Shown: positions 48,269-57,097 of the stretch, one piece after another
Layout: every line of letters begins with the position of its first letter
How positions within the stretch are numbered: the stretch's first letter is position 1
Assembly: GCA_902702965.1 (NCBI GenBank)
Contig: CACRXP010000070.1
Location: forward strand, 1,528,900 to 1,592,899
DNA from: Spirometra erinaceieuropaei
Taxonomy: Eukaryota; Platyhelminthes; Cestoda; Diphyllobothriidea; Diphyllobothriidae
Reading direction: 5' to 3'
DNA length: 64,000 nucleotides
Notes under the pieces: model-generated
Seen by the model: only the letters and a program-made list of their open reading frames with translations
Told to the model about the DNA's origin: nothing
The model's database searches: none
Made by a program: the position numbers and the translations under genes

Positions 48269-48421
48269 NNNNNNNNNNNNNNNNNNNNNNNNNNNNNNNN
48301 NNNNNNNNNNNNNNNNNNNNNNNNNNNNNNNNNNNNNNNNNNNNNNNNNNNNNNNNNNNNNNNNNNNNNNNNNNNNNNNNNNNNNNNNNNNNNNNNNNNN
48401 NNNNNNNNNNNNNNNNNNNNN
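48269..48421. other. Assembly gap (153 Ns)
   Basis: The run of Ns joins a plus-strand gag to a minus-strand PLE fragment. Protein translations across it are meaningless. The inverted LTR arms on either side make this a likely misassembly point. Confidence 0.99.
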
Positions 48422-48738
48422 AAAACCCGTCGAAGATATTGGGATTCGGCAACCTTGTCTTCCGGTTCACTGCAGTGCGTCTCAACACGCCGAAATAGCG
48501 TTCTTACGCAACTGCGTTTGTGGCAGATTGGGTGGTTACAATTGAAGTCCAGAATTTGCGTCGTGTTCGTTGCCGTGTTTCTTGCCGTGGTGTCCGAATC
48601 AGCGGTCAGAAATTTGAGGTGCCGAAACAGCCATCTTGCCAGTCCGTACGTTGGAGTGCCTTTGAGCGAAACAATGGGCCGGAGAGGAGCGCCCTCCTTG
48701 TGCACCTTTGGGAGACCATAGAATCGGGCCAATACCAA
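48422..48738 (-). pseudogene. PLE reverse transcriptase fragment with internal deletion
   Basis: The minus strand starts MVLARFYGLPKVHKEGAPLR, then PIVSLKGTPTYGLARWLFRH and LKFLTADSDT, the PLE motif around LPKVHK. It then jumps without a stop to NHPICHKRSCVRTLFRRVET and HCSEPEDKVAESQYLRRV, which belongs to the linker after the RT palm. The whole catalytic centre including YVDD is deleted. The frame remains open up to the N gap. Confidence 0.85.
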
Positions 48739-49084
48739 CGCGGCAGAGAAGGAGAACGCGACCGGCCACGAAACTGTGTATTAGGAAAATGCAAGTCAAA
48801 ATGAACTGGAAGTAACGCGTATTTATAACGCCTTACGGTGCTTCGCCGGCGTTCGGCCCAATGCCCTTCGGGAAGAACATTCGAGACGAGCCGGTCGATA
48901 ATTCGAATATGCTGATCGATCAGGCCCGAGAGGAAAAGCCAATGGAGAGGCGCCACGATTAAGATGACAGCGCAGTAGAGAAAACGCACGTGGCCTCCTG
49001 TGATTGGCTAGCTCTTGTTTTTGGGAGTGTAGGCACTCCCAACACAAACACGTAGTAAATAAGAACGTAGACATAAAATAACGT
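48729..49084 (-). mobile_element. Inverted arm of the LTR
   Basis: Reverse complement of 47,289-47,644 with no length difference and four substitutions in 356 bases. It lacks the last 58 or so bases of the left LTR and instead joins PLE sequence. A normal LTR pair would be in direct orientation. Confidence 0.9.
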
Positions 49085-51092
49085 CTAATAACAATGTTTT
49101 AGTGAAGTTAACATCTAAATATTGTCTTATAAGTAGTGTGGCTTCATATAAAACGGCTTGTCAACTACCTACATTATGGGTGTAGATTTCAAAACAGTTT
49201 CCCAGTGTTCCATAAGTTTCTCTACTTTTTAGAGTTAATCAGATGATGCTCAACAAGAGAAGCTGGATTTTGCTTGATTTCGCCGATGCGGACGTCGCAG
49301 GATCAAATGTTTTCGTAAGGTGACATGGCATGAGGCCGGTCGGTGCCTAATAAATTTAAATTAAAATGTAATAAATATTGTGAAGATAGAAGACTCGTCG
49401 GAAAAATCGAGTTGTACTTGTGTATCCTCGAGCTGGTGACACCTACCTGTCGTCAGACGAAATAAACAGAGGAGAAAGTGAAGTGGCTAGGCCAAATTGG
49501 TTGGCATGGCAGTGCAACCACTAATACGTAAGCCACTAATGTATGAAAGGGGGATTGAGACATAATTATGCTAGGGTCTGTGGTGGGGGAGGGAAGAGGG
49601 AACTGTTGCGGCTCCCTGTGTTAGAAGGAAGGGGGCGGATGCCGACTCAATGTGACTTCGTACGGTGTATTTAATGATCGTCGGTCCGGCATGCGGGTAG
49701 CAGTCATCGGTCCTACGTAGAGGTGTTAGGGATTACGGTTGCGGTTCGCTGTGTCTGGGGTAAGGGGGAGTGGGGACGAGCCTTCTATCTTCATCATATT
49801 ATCTCGGAATGCACACTACCTCAACCATTCAATACCATTTTGTGTTTATAGAGAGAACTTTTCTTTCGTTAAATTAATTTACACTTTTCCCTCGTTTTGG
49901 ATTACGTTGAGTTTCAGATCAGCCTCGAAATATTGCTGAATACTTCATGATTTTCAGTGTTTTCACCCGAGCGCCCAAAAAGACAGATTTTGAATTATCT
50001 GTCTGTTAAAAACTTTAAAATAAGATTGTTCTTGAAGGCATTTACCGAACTAGTGAGTGTTGAGGCGCTCGTTTCACGAAGATGGTAGTTCGGGTCACAT
50101 TTGAAGACTAATTCATACAGCAAACTTCATTTTCGAGAAAAATGTCTGTCCACAACGAGAGTCAGCAACGAATATGCCTTCGATCAATAAGATAGCGTTC
50201 CTTAATAAGTTAACTTTTTAGGAATTACTTTATTACTGCACTCCGTCGACGGATCTCTGTGTACTTTACATTTTTGCACGGTGAGGCCAAGTGAAAATTT
50301 GACACTTTTGGCCGTCTCCTTCGCGTTCCTAAGAAACACTAATATTTTTCTACCGTAAACGCAAGAACATGCCTTCCTCTACACATTGAGGCCAATCCAC
50401 TTGTTTTTGCTTGCTTCTAGGCTCCGTTCGTCGATTATGAATGCACGGCAGAGCGGCCATATGAATACGGATATTCCGATGACTCCAAAAATATTTTGCT
50501 CGTTATATTTCTAAAAAAGTATGCGCAAAGGCTAAAATACTAAAAAAGAAGTGTGTCATAGGTTTAAAGCTGGAAATGACCATTCCGTAGAGGTCATCTC
50601 TGTGACATCAGGCAGAATTTTCCAAACGGCAAAAAAATATTTCAGCCCACTTAAACGAATGAATCTCTACCTTCGTTATTATTGCACTTTAGGGCGTCAA
50701 TTCACACAGATCTGCTAATTTGACTTAAAGGAATTGATAAAACCTCTGGTTTACCTAAAATAACCTTTTTGTTAGCAGGTTCATAACCATGGTCAACATC
50801 GGTCATGAAATAAAATTTATAGACCGTCTAAATCTGCATATTAAATCTCTCTAGTTTAAATTACTATCCTTTCAATGAAAAAGTCGCTCAGATGCATAAC
50901 TAGAGTCTAGGGCATGTATTAGAATAGGAAATTGCACGAATATATTCCAACGTCAATTTTCGCTAAAATTTACGGATATTGTACTTGAAATAATTACGTA
51001 AACATAATTTCTGCAAAAAAGGACGTTTCATTGAAGGATGTGGGTGAGCGAACAAAATGCGCCACGTTAAAGACGTCCAGAACTTCTCTAAC
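49085..51092. other. Intergenic DNA, nothing recognised
   Basis: A GC-richer, purine-biased patch at about 49,570-49,760 (GGTGGGGGAGGGAAGAGGG) stands out, but I cannot class it. No exon set was found. Confidence 0.45.
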
Positions 51093-51199
51093 CCGTTTTC
51101 GGTAGGAGGGTAGTTGGTAGCCTGGCGCTCGGTTTCTACAATTGTACCTACTGGCTTGATTTCAGTAGCCGTGATTACGTCCTCATTGTGTGTAAAAGG

Positions 51200-51720
51200 T
51201 GAACGCGCAGAGGCCCTCACAGGATGACTTCCTTCGTAACTTCAGCCGCCCCGAGAACGTGGTGCTGCCAGAATGTCTATATAGGTTCATTGTATTGCAC
51301 CCATCCAAACGGAAATATTTAGTAAAAGGCGAGGGGCTTATTCTAGGCGGATTACGATTTATGGTGCTTCTCATTATGGCTCAAATTGCATGCCTAGCCG
51401 TGCTTACGTCCTCATTATGTGTTAAAGTGAACGCGCACACCGACTTGTCAGGATGACTTCCTTCTGGTGAACGCACAGAGGCCCTGTCATGGTTGACTTC
51501 CTTCGTAACTTCAACCACCCCGAGAACATGGTGCTGCAATAATGTCTATATAGATTCATTGTATTGCACCACCCCACACGGAAATATTTAGTAAAAGGCG
51601 AGAGGCTTATTCTTAGTGGATTGCGATTTACCGTGCTTCTTCTTATGATTCCAGTTGCATGCGAGCACTGCCTTACCGGTACCGACTATCTATAGCTATA
51701 TTGCGGTTGGCATTATGTTC
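51200..51720. repeat. Internal direct duplication in Merlin
   Basis: Two tandem units of about 260-270 bases (from about 51,200 and about 51,474) share ACGCACAGAGGCCCT, GACTTCCTTCGTAACTTCA, GAATGTCTATATAGGTTCAT and GGAAATATTTAGTAAAAGGCG. The same unit occurs once, inverted, near 17,640-17,790 in the shorter Merlin copy. Confidence 0.85.
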
Positions 51721-52283
51721 GGGGGTGAATACGCAGACGCCCAGTCAGGATGACTTTCTTCTTCTTCACTCCAACCGCCTTTTCAGTTGCGTGCGCGCAC
51801 TGCCTTAAAAGCGTGTGCAGGGTTAGCATGCGGTTTTCCCTGTCGAGTGAACTCCTCTTCCGATCCCTCACTTCGGGAGTTTCGTTTAGTCCGTTATCAG
51901 CGAGGCAGGCGGTCCAACTATTTGGCTACTGCGTCATCAAGTCTTCCGCACTTGGCCGTCGCAGCCCAGTCCATTGACCATGGTGTAGGAGGGTCGGCCA
52001 GTAAGTAAAATACAGATGCATTCACTATTGTTACAAAAAACGGCTGCCATATCCTTTCGCTTCCGTTGGGTTCTCTTTATTGCTTGCTTCCGTCTGGTTT
52101 GCCAATCGTTTAGGCTTTGTGGTGGGGTGACACTTCGTGGGCCTGCATTTAACTAATATAGTGGGTTATGTCTTTAGTGACCGACGCTTACCTTTGCGTC
52201 AGCTGCGCTCCGTATTCCGCTGAACAAGTCCGGTCACCAACTGGGTAAGCGTCGGCTTTATGCTTTAAGAATAATTACCAAGC

Positions 52284-52612
52284 TTAAGTCAAATTGCCTG
52301 CCTTGAGGCCATACCAGAGGCGGTACTGGGCTTCGTCTACATGGGCCCAGATGTTCCTTCCCCGGATGGGACCGTGCTCACGTAATTTTTTCTTTAGCCT
52401 ACCCCATTAGGCTTCGATAGCGTTCGTGTTCTTTCGACTGATAGGGTCGACAAAATTAACGGAATGATTGATTGTATGTGTCAGGAGTCCTTTCCGTTGG
52501 AGATATTGCACCAGGTAGGGTGACTGAATTATTTCAAGGATCCGTGCATAATCCGTCGGCATATCCACATGTGGTCGTGCTTTTCTTCGCCTTCTACCAG
52601 ACTGGGCTCTGC
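52284..52612 (-). pseudogene. Merlin (IS1016/ISXO2-like) transposase, broken
   Basis: The minus-strand frame reads GRRRRKARPHVDMPTDYARI, LEIIQSPYLVQYLQRKGLLT, then HTINHSVNFVDPISRKNTNA, IEA, a TAA stop, WGRLKKKLREHGPIRGRNIW and AHVDEAQYRLWYGLKAGNLT. The VNHS-FVDP-x-N-x-IE-x-x-W signature is the C-terminal part of the ISXO2-like DDE transposase domain that defines Merlin elements. The residues between LLT and HTINHS, where the first two catalytic aspartates would lie, are deleted, and the stop falls where the family has an aromatic residue before W. A likely splice acceptor (CTTGCAG) precedes the frame. The protein cannot be active. Confidence 0.85.
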
Positions 52613-53264
52613 AAGACAGACGAAAGCGGAACTTTATTTACAAAAGTGCTAATTCCTGTTTACATTTCATTCCATACCGCTCACGTATAGCACACAACTA
52701 CGGCCACAGTTTTATACCCCATACGTTACCACAGTGGCAGTAAACTATTACTTTCAAGGTTGCTCATCCAACCAAACATATTTTTTCACATGAAATACTC
52801 ACTCCACTTGCGTTGTTCTGTCGTGTGGGTGGCAGCTTTACTCATGTGCTCCTGTGTCCATTTCGATGGTTATCGTAATATCGCACATTCGCGGAATGGC
52901 CTTAGTACACACTTCCTTCTTCCTATTGGTTGTTTACTTTCCCATGTCATTCTTTCCTATCCGGGCAAGGCTGCATTTATTCCGCATACCGGTTTATTTA
53001 TCCGTGCCCATTCCCATACCTTCCCTGCATTTTTCATCTTATTTAAATCAGGCTTCCACTACCCTTGAGGCTTCATTTTTAGACGTACACTGCTTGCCTC
53101 TTTTTTGCTTCCACTCGCAGGCCCAACCCGTATAGCCCCTATTACCACCGGTCCCGTAAGACAGGCAGCTGGGAGTTTACCGTACTGGGAGGGCTACATT
53201 GTATCCTCTAACCCCGTTCTCTTTATCAGATTACACGAGATAGGTCACTTACTGTATAGTATGC

Positions 53265-54056
53265 AGTCGCCATGCTACCGCATTCCTATTCACGGCTCCC
53301 TCTTCCGAGATCCTTGCACGTGGTGTGCTAATTGCTTGATAGCCGACATTCGAGTCCTTAATTGCTGCAATTTCATCACGTGCGTTGGATGTTGGTGTGA
53401 TGATTGCTCGAAAATCTGACGCATCGACCCTGGTGTTGGGAAGAGTGTTTACCTGTGCGCTCACCGCGTGGACAATTACTTCGCCTAGGCGAAGTCTCTG
53501 CACAGAGTATGGAAGGGGAAGTTAATTGCACTTGTTAATGGACTGGGGCAGTAAACCATGATTCAAGTAGCTCCCGGCTCAGGCGCTTGTCAACTCTTGC
53601 GAGTATTTTGGCCCCTTCGAATTTGAATGTGTGGCCGGATCTTGTCGAATGAGCCGAAACTTGAGAGCTGGCTTTATTTCTCCGCACCGCTGCAGCGCGT
53701 TCGGCCATTCTCGTTCGGAGCTGTCTTCAGGTTTCTCTGACGTAGTTGCTTTGTCCGCAACTGCACCGGATCCGATAAAGGACTCCAGAGGTTTCTAACC
53801 TTGGCAGTGGGTCTTTCGGTTTCGTTACCTGACGCCTGATGGTTGCCTCCGGTCTGTGTGCAACTCCAGCCCCAAGTGGTGCAAAAAGGCGGCCGACAGC
53901 TTCCGAAACGTTCTTAGCATACGAAAGCGCCCGCCAAGATTTTGTGTCCGTGCGGTTAGGCCTTTCGTCCCTTTTGCGTATGCACCGGTTGACGAAGTTG
54001 CGCGGGTAGCCATTGGCTTTGAATAAATATCGGAGGTATTGCAGTTCGGCAACGGG
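53265..54056 (-). pseudogene. Penelope-like element 3' part with endonuclease
   Basis: On the minus strand from 54,056: VAELQYLRYLFKANGYPRNF (linker), then after frame changes PKDPLPRLETSGVLYRIRCS and CGQSNYVRET, a TGA stop, RQLRTRMAERAAAVRRNKAS, SAHSTRSGHTFKFEGAKILA and RVDKRLSRELLESWFTAPVH, with the natural stop at 53,535-53,537. The CSCG knuckle and the NY-x-x-ET-x-RQLRTR pattern identify the GIY-YIG domain, but the YIG glycine is Arg here. Positions 53,265-53,534 match the 3' untranslated region of the 59 kb PLE (GTGCGCTAATTGCTTGATGG, TGTTGGATGTTGG). The Merlin copy ends 50 bases to the left. Confidence 0.85.
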
Positions 54057-54212
54057 GATTGTTCTACTTGAGGTGATGTCTGTTTGATGGCTGAACTTAT
54101 CGTCGTTACTCGATGCAATTTAATCACATGTGTTGGATGTTGGTGTGATGATTGTTCGATTATCCCATAAATACTGCAGCCCCGTATGCTTGAACCCCCC
54201 GTATCTGCTATT

Positions 54213-54262
54213 GTCTCTGATGATAGGTTTGAACAGGAATCCGAAACGTTAGACCAAGAAAG
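54213..54262 (+). ncRNA. Hammerhead-ribozyme-like motif
   Basis: GTCTCTGATGATAGGTTTGA, then ACAGGAATCCGAAACGTTAG. The canonical core segments CTGATGA and GAAAC are both present, separated by a short stem II region that can pair as GGTT/AATC. It matches the minus-strand motifs at 23.9 and 59.5 kb but lies in the opposite orientation to the adjacent PLE, so it belongs to another copy or an inverted terminal repeat. It is the best-preserved of the five copies. Confidence 0.5.
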
Positions 54263-54585
54263 CTCTTGTATATAGATGCCTTCAATGTGCCTGTAGTCCG
54301 ACAGTGCCCAGCGGTCCGAAAACATGCGAGTCTCTCATAGGTTGTGCTGTGGAAAACTCAAGAACGTTGCTCATCTAGGCGTTTTACGTAAGATTTTAAA
54401 TTTACATTTGCGGTTTGCACATCTGTCTAGGATGATCCTCTGTATTCGGACATGAAGCGTCTCATAAGAGTTACACTTAAGCGAACGAGTTAAATCGTTG
54501 GTCGACAATCCACTGAGCCCAATGCTATTCATAGGAACTAGTTTTCAAGAGAAATGTATTATTTGTGGGAATAAATTCCCTTCAG

Positions 54586-54753
54586 AAGCAGAACTCTGGT
54601 GCGTCAGTGTACCATTTGATCAAAAAGCTGGTAATGGCATTCGACGCCCTGAATCACTACCTGACGCATGAGACACACGGACCTAATTCTGCAGAAATGA
54701 GGCATGCTATGGAGGCTGTTAAATCTGCTGTTAATCTCTTTCCTGAATTGTGA
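54586..54753 (+). CDS. Candidate terminal exon of an unknown gene
   Basis: After an acceptor-like TTCCCTTCAG the frame reads KQNSGASVYHLIKKLVMAFD, ALNHYLTHETHGPNSAEMRH and AMEAVKSAVNLFPEL, then a stop: 55 residues with amphipathic, helix-like composition. The upstream exon was not found. A possible short exon with a GTAAGA donor near 54,339-54,389 would be in a different phase. It does not align with exon 3 of G1-G4. It could be a chance frame. Confidence 0.3.
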   Translation, partial: KQNSGASVYHLIKKLVMAFDALNHYLTHETHGPNSAEMRHAMEAVKSAVNLFPEL

Positions 54754-55500
54754 TATCTACCACATAAAATGCCATTTACCGTGCGTTAAAGGAAGGAAAT
54801 TTACGTTCGCGGTTTGAAGTCTCATTAGCGCTCTGAACTTGGGTTACATTACTTGGGATATGTGTACTTACTAACTTAATCTTAACTGAACTGGAAACAA
54901 TGCTTCGCGTTTTGGAGCTTTTCTTCTCTGATAATAATAAATAGTCGTCCTCCGGACATATCTGTCAATTTTCAGTTTACTGGCCTTCTAAAAGTAAACG
55001 TGCATATCACGGGGACTGCACGCGCCGAGCATGCCACACGCAAATGTTTAGTGTGCTTAACTATCTGAATAGTAGGGCCAAATACAAGACACTAGAACTT
55101 AGTTTATTTTATATTGTTTCTACGGTGGGTTTTTCGCTTGTTTATAAAAAACGCGATTGCTGGTTGTACGCTGCAGGTCTCAAGCACAAGGAATGCCAAA
55201 AATCACCCTAAGAGATCCACTGCCGAAAAAATTTTACGTAGAAGTATTTATAAGGTTGTCTTATTCAGTTCTAAGTAGCGGCAACGGCATTGAGAAAATC
55301 TACGGTATGAGAAAATCTACATCAGCCCATAGGCAAAACAGACGTTTAAGCGCATTACACGTACAGTTAGGTAACCTATGAATCCATCCGCAAGGCAATG
55401 TGATTGGATAGTCCCTTGTCATTTTGCTGTAGGATTTATTGGCCTAAGGCTCCCATATTTTGTTTTTGCCTCAAATTTGTGTCATTTTATGGCTTTTCAG
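54754..55500. other. Region upstream of G4
   Basis: The open frame at 55,157-55,381 has no recognised domain and no supported splice sites. No promoter motif is assigned. Confidence 0.35.
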
Positions 55501-57097
55501 ATGACCAAGCAGAGGTCGACTTGCGTATCCTATTCTGCCGTCTGCAGATACTTGCTAATATTATTAGCGTGTATTTATGAGAGCAATGCGTGTACTGCGT
55601 TCAACCGTAAGTTCATTAATCGCTAAAAGTTGCCTTTCCAATATGAGCTGGTGTCCTCACAAGATAAGACTATCTATTATGAATTTCATCTGGATGGTTT
55701 AAACAGATACGTAACAGCAAAAGAAACATCGGTCACATCAATTTTGGGAATGAGGCATACCAGCATCCTATACCAGCCTGTTTCGTATACTTATTTGTTT
55801 GTTTTTCATTTGCGGGGTTTAAACATAAACGTAATTTCCAGATGCACAAATGTTGATAGTTAAATCAAAAAATACCTGCAGTTAACGTGATAATTAGGCA
55901 TGGAAAAATAGATTCAGTGTGAAGTACGAATAGGGTGGGCTATTTGGTAAGTGAACTTAAACTATTTTTTATTAAACGTGACACGTGCCTGCATATATGT
56001 TTAAGAGACTGTAGGCTGAATAACCATGTTTTCTTTCTTGTTTCAAACTCTGATAGACGAAGGTTCAACCACATTTTTACTTGTCTAACTGTATCTTAAA
56101 ATGGACACGTCGTACAGTCGCCCACATTTCCACCACACTTCTATCCTCCTTCTCAAAAGGGCGGCCACGTAGTCTCGAGAAACCAGCAGGAGACAAAGCC
56201 ACATGATTTCGAATGTCACAATGGACAGTTGCAAGTTTTTAGATGTGTTAACATAAGTGATGAAGGATCACCAAGGAGAACAGTCTGTTTTGATACACAT
56301 GAGCAAATGTAAAGGGTGTTTAATCACAAAAAGGAATGGAACTCGTATAGAAAGGAGAGATACGAAACAGTCGAGCATTCCGTATTTTCGCCTTAACCAA
56401 ACGCTTACTAAAACGAAAACTGGTTTTAGGACGTAAAACCTGTCCGAAGGATGAAGGGATATTTCGCATTACGGACATTGTTAAATATCTAGTGAACCGC
56501 GTTTCACACTTTACTGTGACCGACGAGCTTGTGGACCTCTATATGTGTTCATACAATGTCATTCTACAAGGCAGGATTTGGGTTAAATCATGTTTCCCAA
56601 TTGCGAACTCAACGTACAAAAAATTTGAAGAATATGTCTGCGACAATATATGTGACCAAGTTTCCCTTTCATTCTATAGGGTAATCTACATGTCTCATTA
56701 TCATAGTATCCTTATACACTGGACTAATACTGCTTCGGTTAATATTATCGTTATAACTTGTAACCTATTGTTTATCCAGTCAAGCTCTCAACATCTTTAG
56801 GACTTCTCGAATCCGTTTCAAATAAAAGAAGTTCCAATCAAGACGACGCTGAAGATTTCGAATTGGAATACAGAGCAGTATGGTTCAGACATAGCTGGAA
56901 TTTCGAAGATTGATTTTCCTGAACTATTATCAAATATTTCATTTTCGCCACGGTCTTGTTTGGCCAGTTATCTCAGAGGTTTCATAAACACAAACGGCAG
57001 ACGAAATATAATGGCTCATGATCGATTATACGGCGGTTCAGTTCATTGTGAAATCAATCGTTCGGTTTTCGAATTGAAACTAGACAATTACTTGTAA
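55501..57097 (+). CDS. G4: predicted secreted protein with eight conserved cysteines
   Basis: Predicted exons are 55,501-55,606, 56,430-56,680 and 56,801-57,097, giving 217 residues. Exon 1 encodes MTKQRSTCVSYSAVCRYLLI, then LLACIYESNAC, a signal peptide with probable cleavage near SNA/C, and stops in phase 1 at C|GTAAGT. Exon 2 follows GGTTTTAG and reads RKTCPKDEGIFRITDIVKYL, VNRVSHFTVTDELVDLYMCS, YNVILQGRIWVKSCFPIANS and VCDNIC, with donor AGG|GTAATC in phase 0. Exon 3 follows CATCTTTAG and contains LKISNWNTEQYGSDIAGISK and GGSVHCEINRSVF, then TAA. It is collinear with G3, with identical exon 1 and 2 lengths and all eight cysteines kept. NST and NIS sequons fit an exported glycoprotein. The start codon is supported by G3, whose ATG is at the same position. 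I do not recognise the family. Confidence 0.83.

Larger units (their letters stand above)
51093..53221 (-). mobile_element. Merlin-family DNA transposon, 2,113 bp
   Basis: The element is 51,101-53,213. It is flanked by CCGTTTTC (51,093-51,100) and CCGTTCTC (53,214-53,221), an 8-bp target duplication with one change. The left end GGTAGGAGGGTAGTTGGTAG matches the ends of the 16.7 kb copy. The right end (GGGCTACATTGTATCCTCTAACC) is mutated in the middle but keeps the outer CTAACC. The terminal region next to it (CCTATTACCACCGG, then TCCCGTAAGACAGG) is shared with the inner left end of the 16.7 kb copy. The transposase lies on the minus strand, so the two copies are inverted relative to each other. 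An internal direct duplication occupies 51,200-51,720. Confidence 0.9.

Noticed and set aside
48144..48738. Frames running across the N gap as single proteins
   Set aside because: They join translated Ns with unrelated flanks; the plus strand is gag before the gap and the minus strand is PLE after it.
51093..53221. hAT assignment from the 8-bp target duplication
   Set aside because: The ends start with GG and not CAG/TAG, and the minus-strand frame shows the ISXO2-like signature of Merlin.
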